Source: Shewanella halifaxensis HAW-EB4 (GTDB lineage: Bacteria > Pseudomonadota > Gammaproteobacteria > Enterobacterales > Shewanellaceae). Taken from it: a stretch of 64,000 nucleotides of DNA. How positions within the stretch are numbered: position 1 is the first letter of the stretch; every line of letters begins with the position of its first letter. The position numbers and the translations under genes were made by a program. The notes beneath the pieces are model-generated. The model saw nothing but the letters and a program-made list of their open reading frames with translations. It ran no database searches and was not told where the DNA came from. Below are positions 51,443 to 60,675 of this stretch, in pieces. The stretch is taken from contig NC_010334.1 of the NCBI RefSeq assembly GCF_000019185.1, positions 1,364,001 to 1,428,000 on the forward strand, read 5' to 3'.

Positions 51443-51620
51443 TCAAATTAGCCGTTTCACTATCCTGCTATTAAGTGGGATAAATGTACAAGAGGTAGCG
51501 CGCTGGTATTAAAGGGCGCGCTGTTAAGAACTGTTGTAATTGATGCTAACGATATTGAACTAAGGAGGGTCGCTAAGAGTCTATTTATTCTTTTTGACTC
51601 GTTTAAAAAGTGGGTGGCCA

Positions 51621-52505
51621 TTGAAAAGAAATATCTCAGATCTTAATCAAATCGGACTGTTATTAGATTTAGTTCATACTAAAAACATGAGCCGTACCGC
51701 GCAGCGCTTAGGTAAAACGACTAGTGCCATATCGAAAAACCTGCAGAGATTGCGTGAGGAGCTCTGCGATCCACTTTTTATCAGGCAGTTGTCGGGGCTA
51801 GAGCCGACAACCTATACATTAACGCTCGCAGCAAAGCTGAGTAAAATTCAAAAAGATATCGATGCTGCATTTGACTCTGAACTATTTGCTCCTAAGTTAT
51901 ATCGAGGCAAAATCACTCTGGCTGCGAACGTTGCATTGCTGCATTATTATCAGCCCAAGCTATTGATAACCTTGTTAGAACAAGCTCCACTCGCCAATTT
52001 TGAGATCGTGCAATGGCAAGAAGATAGTTACCAGAAAATACTCGATGGCAGTATTAATGCGGGCTTGCATTTTCTTAATGAAAATTGCACACAATCGATT
52101 ACGCAGTATGTAGTCCAACGACATGAGATAATGTTGATGACTGGTGCCAAACACAGTGCGATAACCGCGAGTGAGGCTTTGCTATCTCCATTAGCAATTC
52201 TTAAGATCCATGGCTGGAATACTGACGCCGTGCGTTTTTCTCGATATCTATATCAAAGAGAGGTTGAACATAGTGTTCGCTTGCAGTGTGAAGACCTAGG
52301 CAGTTTATTCGCTTGCCTAGAATATAGTGACAGTGTCTCTCCTTTACCGAGTTTTCTCAGCTATAAAAACTTAAAAGCGCTTCCCTTAGACGAGCGAGGC
52401 AATGAGATAAGCTCTGTAGTATGTATTCCTTCTACACATAGAAACGAGCCATTGTACCAATGGCTCGTTGCACTCATAAAGTCACTAAAAGTAGCTAGTG
52501 CTTAA
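51621..52505 (+). CDS. LysR-family transcriptional regulator
   Basis: About 294 residues from TTG 51621, which has GGGTGG just upstream and gives MKRNISDLNQIGLLLDLVHTKN, a usual start for the group; TTG 51594 adds nine residues. HTH segment NMSRTAQRLGKTTSAISKNLQRLREEL is clear, followed by LFIRQLSGLEPTTYTLTL. The effector domain is more divergent (KLYRGKITLAANVALLHYY). Its 3' end overlaps by 11 bp the coding region of a micro-ORF on the other strand. Confidence 0.85.
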   Translation: MKRNISDLNQIGLLLDLVHTKNMSRTAQRLGKTTSAISKNLQRLREELCDPLFIRQLSGLEPTTYTLTLAAKLSKIQKDIDAAFDSELFAPKLYRGKITLAANVALLHYYQPKLLITLLEQAPLANFEIVQWQEDSYQKILDGSINAGLHFLNENCTQSITQYVVQRHEIMLMTGAKHSAITASEALLSPLAILKIHGWNTDAVRFSRYLYQREVEHSVRLQCEDLGSLFACLEYSDSVSPLPSFLSYKNLKALPLDERGNEISSVVCIPSTHRNEPLYQWLVALIKSLKVASA

Positions 52506-52566
52506 TGAGTCTGTTAGCTAGGATAGCCGCTGCTATCGCGACAAAAATCACTGAGAAATAGATCAT
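52495..52566 (-). CDS. 23-residue membrane peptide translationally coupled to the cydA homologue (CydX-like)
   Basis: ATG at 52566 overlaps the TGA of the upstream gene (ATGA), with GGAGGGG 3-9 nt before it; stop TAG at 52495. The peptide MIYFSVIFVAIAAAILANRLIKH is a single hydrophobic helix with a positive C-terminus. Its start (MIYFSVIF) resembles CydX, the small subunit of cytochrome bd (MWYFAWIL, from memory). The position directly after a CydA homologue, where CydB would normally be, supports a small-subunit role. It is short, so chance cannot be excluded, but start, ribosome-binding site and hydrophobicity agree. Confidence 0.65.
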   Translation of the reverse strand: MIYFSVIFVAIAAAILANRLIKH

Positions 52567-54149
52567 AACCCCTCCGAAGGTTTGGCACTTGTAGATGTAG
52601 ATGCTGTAACTGGATTAGGGCCTTTTTTGATCCAGCGAGTTAGTAACCAACCAAAGATAACAGCCAATACGCCATAGCTCATCAATAGGGTCGGGACATG
52701 GAAACCATGGGTTTCGCCAGCAGAAAACGTTCCCGCTCCTTGTAGTGTTGGCATGACGCCATAAACTACCCAAGGTTGGCGGCCATACTCAGAGAGTAAC
52801 CAGCCAGAGAGGTACGCGATAAAGGGTATGGGCAGGGCGTAGGTACTGAGTTTAAGCAACCTATCACTTGCACTTTGTAGTTTGCCTTTGGCTGCGAGGT
52901 AAACCCAGTAACTGCTCAGCAGTAAGATAAACAGCCCTGCCCCCACCATCACTCGGAAGCTAAAAAATAACACGCTCACATTGTTAACCGTATCATTGGC
53001 TGCGCTGCGGATCTGCTCTTCGGTGACATCAATTAGCTGCGGATTATATTTGCGCACTAGCTCTGCGTAGCCAAGATTGTGCTGATAGGCTTGGATTAGA
53101 TCTCTATCGGCTTGTTTGTCTGTACTTGAGTCGTCTGAGTAACGAGTGATTGCTTGACGGGCTAATAGTCCATTGCGAATACGCTGCATATTTTCGGCTC
53201 TTAACTGCTTGATCCCTTTCACTTGCTCACTGCTATCAGTTCCCGATAGCATCCAGCCTAAGAGTTGAGGAATTTTAATTTCGAAGTGATTCTTTTCTGC
53301 TTGCTGATCCGGTAGTGCTAATAACACCAGATCTGCGCCATCTTGCTCTGTCTCCCATAGCGCTTCAAGCTGCGCGAGTTTCATCGGTTGTGCCTGATGA
53401 ACGTCACGGCCGTGAATGTCTCCGCTAAATAGGGCAAATAGTGAGAAACATAAGCCGATACTGGCGCCAATCACAACCCCAGCTTGGCCAAAAGCTTGCT
53501 GGCTATTTTTCTGTAGGTAGTAGCAAGATAGCGAGATCAGTGTCACGCCGCCGATTAAGAATGCCCCGGTAAACATATGTGCAAAACGCGTACTTGCCAT
53601 CGGTGTAGTAACAATCTCATACAGCGATGCAGCTTGATATGTCATGGTGTTGATATCAAATTGCATCGCAGAGCTTGGGTCATGCATCCAGCCATTGAGT
53701 ACGATGACAGGCAGCTCGGTATAGGCACAGATAAAGGGTAATAACCAAGTGATGAAAAGGTGGAGCTTAGCGGGCAGGTGTCGCCAACCGATATAGAACA
53801 GGACCACAGCCGTGAGCCAAATCAGCATGCCAGTGGACACTATGGTGCCAAGTAGTCCAACATATTCACTAAATACGCTGTTGATAAAGAGATCGAGTTG
53901 TTGCCAGTCCTCCGGCATCGGCGGTGTGAGTATGCCTGTGATAATTAATACAAAGACAATTGGCAAACACAGTTTGCCAATAAATTGGGCTGCCGACTTA
54001 TATTCAGCATTTGATTTAGTGACGTATAAGGTTTCAAAAATCGCAGTGACTAGCATCAGGCCTATAAACAATGGCACAAAAATCTGGTGCACCATCATAC
54101 TGAGGCCAAACTCGAGTCTAGCGGTATCGGTTAACGCGTGTTCAATCAT
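52563..54149 (-). CDS. Divergent, orphan cytochrome bd oxidase subunit I (CydA) homologue
   Basis: 528 residues from ATG 54149 (an ATG six codons upstream has no ribosome-binding site). It aligns by eye along the whole of E. coli CydA: ARLEFGLSMMVHQIFVPLFIG with the haem-ligand His at 21, NGWMHDP, the Q-loop region and NGL.ARQAITRY, FSFRVMVGAG with the haem b558 Met, and the signature SEYGRQPW. However the segment after SEYVG reads GTIVSTGMLIWLTAVV, so the two conserved Glu (E99 and E107 in E. coli) are Ile103 and Trp111, and the EFQFGTNW motif before it is lost. No cydB or cydCD is near. A canonical quinol oxidase is therefore doubtful. Confidence 0.85.
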   Translation of the reverse strand: MIEHALTDTARLEFGLSMMVHQIFVPLFIGLMLVTAIFETLYVTKSNAEYKSAAQFIGKLCLPIVFVLIITGILTPPMPEDWQQLDLFINSVFSEYVGLLGTIVSTGMLIWLTAVVLFYIGWRHLPAKLHLFITWLLPFICAYTELPVIVLNGWMHDPSSAMQFDINTMTYQAASLYEIVTTPMASTRFAHMFTGAFLIGGVTLISLSCYYLQKNSQQAFGQAGVVIGASIGLCFSLFALFSGDIHGRDVHQAQPMKLAQLEALWETEQDGADLVLLALPDQQAEKNHFEIKIPQLLGWMLSGTDSSEQVKGIKQLRAENMQRIRNGLLARQAITRYSDDSSTDKQADRDLIQAYQHNLGYAELVRKYNPQLIDVTEEQIRSAANDTVNNVSVLFFSFRVMVGAGLFILLLSSYWVYLAAKGKLQSASDRLLKLSTYALPIPFIAYLSGWLLSEYGRQPWVVYGVMPTLQGAGTFSAGETHGFHVPTLLMSYGVLAVIFGWLLTRWIKKGPNPVTASTSTSAKPSEGL

Positions 54150-54329
54150 GATTACATACCTATCCATATAGTTGGCCGGAGCATATCAGGATTGGTTTTC
54201 CTACAAGTTGAATCTGTTTTTCCTGCGAAGATAGGCTGGTGCAGTGACTGAAGGGAGAGTCGATAGCATTTTGCTAAGCTTGAAAGATTATTTAGTCGTC
54301 GAGATAAAAGCTAAAAGTCATACAAAATA

Positions 54330-54418
54330 GGCCACAACAGTGTTGTGGCCGGTGATACTTTCTGACTCAGAGCCTGAGTCAGAGTTTCTAGTTCAGATTC
54401 TAAGCTTAACCTAGAATC
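54330..54418. repeat. Three consecutive hairpins after the DUF885 gene
   Basis: GGCCACAAC/GTTGTGGCC (54330-54350), CTGACTCA/TGAGTCAG (54362-54380) and GATTCTA/TAGAATC (54396-54418). They lie between the two minus-strand genes at 54431 and 54149. The first has a partly T-rich tail on the minus strand and may be the terminator of the DUF885 gene. Confidence 0.55.
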
Positions 54419-54430
54419 ATCATTAGATGA

Positions 54431-56299
54431 TTAGCTACTTTGCTCAATCCAAAGGTTGATTTCGCTTTCCAGTACATCCAACGGTACAGGACCGTTCTTG
54501 AGGACGATTGTGTGGAAGTCACGAATATCGAATTTATCGCCCAAGGCTTGTTGCGCCTTATCTCTCAGGGCCAGTAGCTTGATCATCCCGACCTTATAGG
54601 CGGTGGCCTGTGATGGCATCACGATATGGCGTTCCACCATCTTCACGGCATCCGATTTAGCATTGGGGGTATTCGATACGTAGTATTCGATAGATTCTTC
54701 ACGGGTCCACTTCTTAGCATGAATTCCAGTATCGACCACTAATCGACATGCGCGCCAAAGCTCCATGGCTAGGCGGCCAAAGTCTGAGTAGGGATCTGAA
54801 TACATGCCCATCTCTTTCGGAAAGTATTCGCTGTACAGACCCCAGCCCTCGATATAGGCGGTATAGCCACCAAATTTACGAAACTTGGGTACGCTCTCAA
54901 GTTCTTGAGCGATAGCAATCTGCATATGGTGACCCGGCGTACCTTCGTGATAGGCCAGTGCCTCCATCTGATATTTAGGCATCGCCTTCATGTCATAAAG
55001 GTTGGCGTAGTAGGTACCTGGGCGGCTTCCATCAGGAGAGGGGTTATTGTAAAACGCCTTACCGGCAGATTTCTCTCTAAAGGCTTCGACCTGCTTAACG
55101 ATCATTGGTGCTTTAGGTTTTATCTTAAACACCTCGTCGAGCCTGCTGCTCATGGTATCGATAAGTGCGGTGGCCTCATCAAGATATGCCTTGCGACCTT
55201 TATCATCGTTGGCGTAGTAGAACTGCTCGTCCTCACGCATAAACTTAAAGAACTCTGGCAGCGAGCCCTCAAAGTTGACCTTGTGCATGATGTCACGCAT
55301 TTCGCTATGAATACGTGCGACTTCTGAAAGGCCAAGCTGATGGATATCACTGGCGGTCATATCGGTTGTGGTGGTGCGCGCCAGTGCGTTGTTGTAGTAC
55401 GTGTCGCCTTGGGGGAACTTCCACGCACCATCACGGATATCAGCCTTGGTTTCAAGCTTGGTCATGTAGGCGATTAGCTTGTCGTAGGCAGGCTTTACAT
55501 CGTTAACTAATGCGGTTTTAGCGTCACGCAATAGGCTTTCTTTATCGCTATCGCTGATCTCTAAGCTTGAGACTTTTCGTTTAAAGTCGGCCCATAACGC
55601 ACTGTCTTGTGCCTTTTCACCACTATCAGACTTAGCAGTGAAGGGCGCACCTGCAACGATATTTTGGCTGTCGGTGATCACATATGGGAAGACAAACTTC
55701 GGTGCGATAATCCCTTTGCTCTCGCGCACTTCTAATGCGCCCTGTAGCTGAGATAAACGCTTAGGCACCCCTTGTAGACGGCTAATATAAGCCTTGGCAT
55801 CTTCTATATTGCCAATCTGATGTTGGTTAATTAAGAAAGAGGCGATTTGTGAGTGGCCGCCATACATCTGGTTGACGGGGTAACTATGGTAGCGCCATTT
55901 GTCATCGATAATGACTTGCTCAAGTTTTTGTGTCAGCAGCTGATAGCTGAGTAAGGTTTGGCCTGTTAGTTTGCTGACATCGATCTGTTTGAGCTGCGCG
56001 AGGTGTTTCTTCGTGCGTGCAAGGGCGGCATCGTCTGCAGTGTCCCCCATCTCGTCCCATTTATCATAATCGGTTTTAATACCGAGATGGGTTTGAGAGA
56101 TGGGGCTGGCCATCACGTTTTCCATAAAAATGCTTTCAAACAAGGCGTTAGCTTTTTCTGACTCACTCTCTGCCTTATGGGCTACGGGCTCACTTGGGCT
56201 TAAAAAGGAGGCGGAAGTTGGTGCGGCAATAGTAGGGTTGGCACTTAGTCCAATGGATAGTGAAAGGGCGATAAGGCTAATTTTTGTTTTTATGGGCAT
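54431..56299 (-). CDS. DUF885 family metallopeptidase-like exported protein
   Basis: 622 residues with a signal peptide (LIALSLSIGLSANPTIAA). The zinc motif HEGTPGHH lies near residue 465 (LAYHEGTPGHHMQIA), with the downstream glutamate in YIEGWGLYSEYF. The family is related to M32-like carboxypeptidases; substrates are unknown, probably peptides in the periplasm. It is transcribed alone, downstream of hemW on the same strand with a 155-bp gap. Confidence 0.9.
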   Translation of the reverse strand: MPIKTKISLIALSLSIGLSANPTIAAPTSASFLSPSEPVAHKAESESEKANALFESIFMENVMASPISQTHLGIKTDYDKWDEMGDTADDAALARTKKHLAQLKQIDVSKLTGQTLLSYQLLTQKLEQVIIDDKWRYHSYPVNQMYGGHSQIASFLINQHQIGNIEDAKAYISRLQGVPKRLSQLQGALEVRESKGIIAPKFVFPYVITDSQNIVAGAPFTAKSDSGEKAQDSALWADFKRKVSSLEISDSDKESLLRDAKTALVNDVKPAYDKLIAYMTKLETKADIRDGAWKFPQGDTYYNNALARTTTTDMTASDIHQLGLSEVARIHSEMRDIMHKVNFEGSLPEFFKFMREDEQFYYANDDKGRKAYLDEATALIDTMSSRLDEVFKIKPKAPMIVKQVEAFREKSAGKAFYNNPSPDGSRPGTYYANLYDMKAMPKYQMEALAYHEGTPGHHMQIAIAQELESVPKFRKFGGYTAYIEGWGLYSEYFPKEMGMYSDPYSDFGRLAMELWRACRLVVDTGIHAKKWTREESIEYYVSNTPNAKSDAVKMVERHIVMPSQATAYKVGMIKLLALRDKAQQALGDKFDIRDFHTIVLKNGPVPLDVLESEINLWIEQSS

Positions 56300-56454
56300 T
56301 TTTAGGCTTCCTTAGAATTATGTTAGTTATCCTAAAGAAGCCGTCGGTCAATTTTTTGTTTTAAGTGTTAGAAAATATTTCTATAGAAGCAAATTGTTAG
56401 CCTAATGACCATTAATTCAACGGCTTAATAAGTATTAGTAGGGTTTAATGTTCA

Positions 56455-57591
56455 CTACAGGAACTGTGACAGCAGCTCGTTGACGAATAGGTGGCCTTTG
56501 CTAGTCAACTGCCAGTGTTCATCTGATTCTGTCATTAAGCCTTTAGCACAGGCTTGCTTGATGCCGTCACTAATCGTGTCTCGGGGCAAACTGGTGCGCT
56601 GCTCGAACTCAAGTTTTGGAATGGGACTCATTAGGCGTAAGCGATTCATCAGATACTCTAGGGCCCTGTCTTCCTCTGCCACTTCGGTGGTTTCGTAGGT
56701 GTAGATATCAGCCGCTAAATAGCCTTTAGGGTGCTTAATTTTGACGGTGCGAATAATCTTATTTTCATTAAGTAAGGTCACTTTTCCGTGGGCACCACAA
56801 CCTATGCCTAGGTAGTCACCAAACTGCCAATAGTTAAGGTTATGTCTGCACTGATAGCCCTCTTTTGCGTAAGCCGAGATCTCATACTGCTGATAACCCA
56901 GTTCGGCTAGACGCTTTTGTCCTTGCTCATAGATCTGCCACAAGTTTTCATCATCTGGCAATTGTGGCGGTTTAGAGTGGTACAGGGTATTAGGCTCAAT
57001 CGTTAGTTGATACCAAGACAGGTGCGGCGGCGCAAGCTCTGCTGCCGTTTCAATGTCGGCCAGAGCCTCGTCAAAACTTTGGTTTGGCAAACCATGCATC
57101 AAGTCTAAGTTAAAGCTCTGGTAGCCCGAGACTTTCGCTTTTTGGGCAGCCACCTGAGCCTCATCTTGATTATGAATGCGCCCTAGCAGGTTGAGCTTAT
57201 CGGTAGAGAAGCTCTGCACTCCGATTGAAAGGCGAGTAATACCTGCCTTGCAATAGGCCTCAAAATCATCATGTTCTAGGGTACCAGGGTTGGCCTCCAT
57301 GGTGATTTCAATATTGTCGCTAAAGGGAATAAGGGTATCGACTTCAGTCAGTAAACGCGCAATGTGCGCGGCATCAAACAAAGAGGGGGTGCCGCCACCG
57401 ATAAAAATGGTGTGTAAAGCTCTGCCCTGCACATAATGCAGATCCTGTTTGAGATCCTTAATCAGGGCATCGACATATTCAGTCTGGGGCAGTTCGCCAT
57501 GTTGTCCATGGGAATTGAAGTCACAATAAGGACACTTCTGTACACACCAAGGAATATGGATATAGAGGCTTAGCGGTGGCAGGGTTAACAT
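56455..57591 (-). CDS. hemW: HemW, radical SAM haem chaperone
   Basis: 378 residues. Radical SAM CxxxCxxC is present (CVQKCPYC near residue 16-23), with FIGGGTPSLF, EANPGTLE and HNLNYWQFGDYLGIGCGAHG. Formerly annotated as coproporphyrinogen III oxidase-like, but the family inserts haem into respiratory enzymes and the extra HemN substrate cysteine is absent. The ATG overlaps the rdgB stop by one base (TAATG). It ends the yggS-to-hemW block. Confidence 0.95.
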   Translation of the reverse strand: MLTLPPLSLYIHIPWCVQKCPYCDFNSHGQHGELPQTEYVDALIKDLKQDLHYVQGRALHTIFIGGGTPSLFDAAHIARLLTEVDTLIPFSDNIEITMEANPGTLEHDDFEAYCKAGITRLSIGVQSFSTDKLNLLGRIHNQDEAQVAAQKAKVSGYQSFNLDLMHGLPNQSFDEALADIETAAELAPPHLSWYQLTIEPNTLYHSKPPQLPDDENLWQIYEQGQKRLAELGYQQYEISAYAKEGYQCRHNLNYWQFGDYLGIGCGAHGKVTLLNENKIIRTVKIKHPKGYLAADIYTYETTEVAEEDRALEYLMNRLRLMSPIPKLEFEQRTSLPRDTISDGIKQACAKGLMTESDEHWQLTSKGHLFVNELLSQFL

Positions 57592-58190
57592 TAGTTAAAG
57601 ATACCTTGTTGCTTCATGGCTTCAATTAACAATACCAATGCCTTACCGCGATGGCTGAGTTTGTTTTTCTCATCACTGCTTAGCTCGGCTGCTGCGCAGT
57701 CATGCTCTGCTGGAATAAAGATTGGGTCGTAGCCGTGGCCGTTTTCACCCAGAGCTTCAAAGGCAATAGTGCCTTCCCATGAGGCTTGGCAGATGATTGG
57801 GGTCGGATCTTTTGCATGACGCATATAAACCAAGACGCATTGAAAACGGGCATTACGCTCAGTTTGACCTTCAAGTGCGCTTAATAGCTTAGTGTAATTT
57901 TGCTCATCTTTAGCGCCTTCGCCCGCATAGCGCGCAGAGTAAATACCAGGTGCGCCTTGCAGAAAGTCTACTTCTAGACCAGAGTCATCGGCAATCGCGG
58001 CATGGCCGGTGATCTCTGCAGCATGTCTCGCCTTGATAATGGCATTTTCAACGAAGGTGGTTCCGGTCTCGGCAACTTCAGACACATTGAACTGGCTCTG
58101 AGCTAAGATCTCGACGCCGTAATTGGCCATCAATTCTGAAAATTCTTTGAGTTTACCTTTGTTGCCGCTGGCGAGGACGATTTGATTCAT
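57591..58190 (-). CDS. rdgB: XTP/dITP diphosphatase (RdgB/HAM1)
   Basis: 199 residues. Hydrolyses non-canonical purine NTPs (dITP, XTP) to monophosphates, protecting DNA. N-terminal VLASGNKGKLKEF, catalytic region AIADDSGLEVDFLQGAPGIYSARYAG and GENGHGYDPIFIP; C-terminal LSHRGKAL. Overlaps hemW by one base. Confidence 0.97.
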   Translation of the reverse strand: MNQIVLASGNKGKLKEFSELMANYGVEILAQSQFNVSEVAETGTTFVENAIIKARHAAEITGHAAIADDSGLEVDFLQGAPGIYSARYAGEGAKDEQNYTKLLSALEGQTERNARFQCVLVYMRHAKDPTPIICQASWEGTIAFEALGENGHGYDPIFIPAEHDCAAAELSSDEKNKLSHRGKALVLLIEAMKQQGIFN

Positions 58191-58267
58191 GGGATGCCTG
58201 TAGATGAGTCAGTAAATAATGGCGGCAATGATAGCCGAGATAAGCGGGTTTCGGTAGTCAAAGCGTA

Positions 58268-58291
58268 TAAAAAAAGGGGCGCTAGGCCCCT
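58268..58291 (-). terminator. Terminator after the DUF4426 gene
   Basis: AGGGGC/GCCCCT stem (58275-58280 / 58286-58291) with a run of T on the minus strand. It would end the yggS-DUF4426 transcript before rdgB, or allow partial read-through. Confidence 0.8.
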
Positions 58292-58315
58292 GTGTTTTTT
58301 AATTTTCACTCGCGC

Positions 58316-58750
58316 CTATTCGACGTAGAACTTCTGTTTGAAATTAAGTGTGGTATTAAGTTTTTTGCCGTACTTCACTGCGATTTTAAAGTTGATCTCT
58401 TGATCATTACGGTAGGGAACTTCGGCGACGTAATAGATAGAATCACCTTCGCGAATTTCTCTAAATTTTAAATCGACTCTAGCATCGAGTAAGTTATTGG
58501 CGACACCTGAAATCTCAATAGGGACGGCAGGGTTACCTTTGACGCTGGTGTCGAGCACGGCAATATTAATAATCCCAGTGTAGCTACTGCGCTGGATCCC
58601 GTAAGACTTGGCAATACTTGGGGTTAGAAAGGTGCTGCTAAGCGCGACATAATGGATATCGTAGTTACCCACTTTTTCTTTTTGTTCGGCAAATGCGTTG
58701 CTGCTTAGGCAAAAGCAGAGCATTAGCATAGTGGTTAAAGCACGGACCAT
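58316..58750 (-). CDS. DUF4426 family exported protein
   Basis: 144 residues with a signal peptide (ALTTMLMLCFCLSSNAFA). GNYDIHYVALSSTFLTPSIAKSYGIQRS is the typical start of DUF4426 proteins, which accompany yggT/yggU/rdgB in Shewanella and Vibrio. Function unknown; beta-rich, periplasmic. Confidence 0.88.
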   Translation of the reverse strand: MVRALTTMLMLCFCLSSNAFAEQKEKVGNYDIHYVALSSTFLTPSIAKSYGIQRSSYTGIINIAVLDTSVKGNPAVPIEISGVANNLLDARVDLKFREIREGDSIYYVAEVPYRNDQEINFKIAVKYGKKLNTTLNFKQKFYVE

Positions 58751-58833
58751 ATTTGTTTTCCTTAAGAAGATATCTTGTTAACAGTATAGAGCTTAGTTGA
58801 ACTCAATGCGCTATTGTAATGATAACTATAAGG

Positions 58834-59121
58834 TTACAAAAGGTTTTGTACTTCGGCCGGAATAAGCTTAGGGGCGGTGATTTTCACCTGCTTGTGGCGC
58901 CCCATCTGGCCTTTGGTAATTTCAATATCCCCCTTGGGCACTTTAAAGGCTTTAGATAGATACTTGGTGAGGTGGGCATTGGCTTTGCCGTCGACAGGTG
59001 GGGCTGTGATGGCGATTTTTATCTCTTCACCGTGTAGGCCAACGATTTGATCTCGACTGGCCTTAGGCTGAATATAGAGTTGCAGCAGCAGGTCACCCTG
59101 CTGCATTAGTGCTGGAGTCAC
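58834..59121 (-). CDS. yggU: YggU family protein (DUF167)
   Basis: 95 residues. DUF167 motif LYIQPKASRDQIVGLHGEEIKIAITAPPVDGKANAHLTKYLSKAF. GTG start at 59121 overlaps the yggT stop by one base; an ATG six codons later is a weaker alternative. Function unknown. Confidence 0.93.
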   Translation of the reverse strand: MTPALMQQGDLLLQLYIQPKASRDQIVGLHGEEIKIAITAPPVDGKANAHLTKYLSKAFKVPKGDIEITKGQMGRHKQVKITAPKLIPAEVQNLL

Positions 59122-59669
59122 TATACGCTAGCCCAAAATGGCACGTATTGCGCAAGCAAGATGTTGACGAAGTTAAGGATAATCATCATTACCAGTAACG
59201 ACAAATCTAGGCCACCCATTGGTGGTAAAATGCGGCGAATAGGCGCAAGTAAAGGCTCAGTTAGTTGACCCATAACCATCTCAATTGGGTTACTACCTTG
59301 GCTTACCCAACTTAAAATTGCGCGTAGGATCAACATCCAGAACAGCAGTACACCCGCCTCTTTAATCACTGAAACCAGCGAGACAAGCAATAATGTTGGG
59401 ATATTAATTGCCGCACCGGCCATCAGGCTTAAGACAACAAATTTTGTAATAACAACGGTTATCGCCAATACGAAGGAGGCGGTATCAAAATTGCCGAAAG
59501 AGGGCAACACGCGTCTCATTGGGCCTACAATCGGATGGGTGGCTTTTACGATAAATTGGCTAAATGGGTTATAAAAATCGGCTTTGGCTAATTGTAGCCA
59601 AATACGCAATACCACGACCATCAGGTATAGATCGAATACCGTGCTTATCAGAAAACTAAATGCATTCAT
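59121..59669 (-). CDS. yggT: YggT family membrane protein
   Basis: 182 residues with two YggT domains, each starting with a helix plus a motif of the type NPFSQFIVKATHPIVGPMRRVLP and EPLLAPIRRILPPMGGLDLS. Two helices per domain. Associated with osmotic or K+ stress protection in E. coli. 35 bp after proC. Confidence 0.94.
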   Translation of the reverse strand: MNAFSFLISTVFDLYLMVVVLRIWLQLAKADFYNPFSQFIVKATHPIVGPMRRVLPSFGNFDTASFVLAITVVITKFVVLSLMAGAAINIPTLLLVSLVSVIKEAGVLLFWMLILRAILSWVSQGSNPIEMVMGQLTEPLLAPIRRILPPMGGLDLSLLVMMIILNFVNILLAQYVPFWASV

Positions 59670-59704
59670 CTGTTTACTCTACTTGTTCAAGTTAAATTAA
59701 AAAA

Positions 59705-60523
59705 CTAGTACTGCTTCGCCATCTCTTCGGCGCGGGCGATGCAATTGTTCATTGCGCTATCGACCAAGCCTCGTAGGTTACCTTCTTCAAAAGTGGCAAC
59801 CGCTTGCGCTGTCGTGCCGCCTTTTGATGTGACGTTTGCTCTAAGTTGGGCAAGGCTAACGTCAGGGTTTTGCTTAACCATTAAGGCTGCACCAAGAGCT
59901 GCTTGCTGCGCCATCTCTCTTGCGGCTAATTCCGACATTCCGCCTTTAACAGCACTTTCTACCATAGCTTCTAAAAACAGGAAGAAGTAAGCCGGAGAGC
60001 TACCTGCGAGTGCGATCACTTGGTTTAAATCATCTTCTTTGTTGACCCAAACAACTTCACCGCCAGTGGCCATTAATGTTTCTGCGATAGCTTTTTGCTC
60101 AGTAGATATATCATCACCAGCAAAAAGCCCTGTTAAGCCTACACCGATTTGCGTGGGAGTATTAGGCATAGTACGTATTAGTTTGATCTCTTGCTTAAAA
60201 TAATCGCTATAACGTTTAGCGGTAACACCTGCGGCTATGGTGATAATCAGTTTGTTGGATAGATCTAAGCCGCTTAGCTCTTCACCTACAACTTGCATCA
60301 GATGGGGTTTAACACCTAGCACGATAACGTCGGCAGCCTGTGCTGCCTCAAGGTTGTTGTTCGATACCTTAATGCCAAAGTCTGCCACCATAGCATCTAG
60401 CTTAGGCTGACTTGGGTTGGTAGCTTCGATCAGTTCAGAGCTGTAACCGCTTTTAACTAGGCCGCTGACGATGCTGCGAGTCATATTACCTGCGCCAATA
60501 AAGCATACTTTATTTTGTGTCAT
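59705..60523 (-). CDS. proC: Pyrroline-5-carboxylate reductase
   Basis: 272 residues. Last step of proline synthesis. NADPH-binding GAGNMTRSIVSGLV at the N-terminus, RTMPNTPTQIGVG near residue 117, and ALAGSSPAYFFLFLEAM plus the C-terminal LRANVTSKGGTTAQAV. It follows yggS in the usual yggS-proC-yggT order. Confidence 0.97.
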   Translation of the reverse strand: MTQNKVCFIGAGNMTRSIVSGLVKSGYSSELIEATNPSQPKLDAMVADFGIKVSNNNLEAAQAADVIVLGVKPHLMQVVGEELSGLDLSNKLIITIAAGVTAKRYSDYFKQEIKLIRTMPNTPTQIGVGLTGLFAGDDISTEQKAIAETLMATGGEVVWVNKEDDLNQVIALAGSSPAYFFLFLEAMVESAVKGGMSELAAREMAQQAALGAALMVKQNPDVSLAQLRANVTSKGGTTAQAVATFEEGNLRGLVDSAMNNCIARAEEMAKQY

Positions 60524-60675
60524 GAAGATCTCTTGTTGTTATTAGTTAGCTGCACTAAATCTTAGCCGCACAGAGTAAATAAAGACTATTTTACCTGTTA
60601 ATATCTGGGCGGATAAGAGCAATACAAAATTTATGGTATTAAACAATTTTCATATTGGAACTGTATTTAGCCTAG

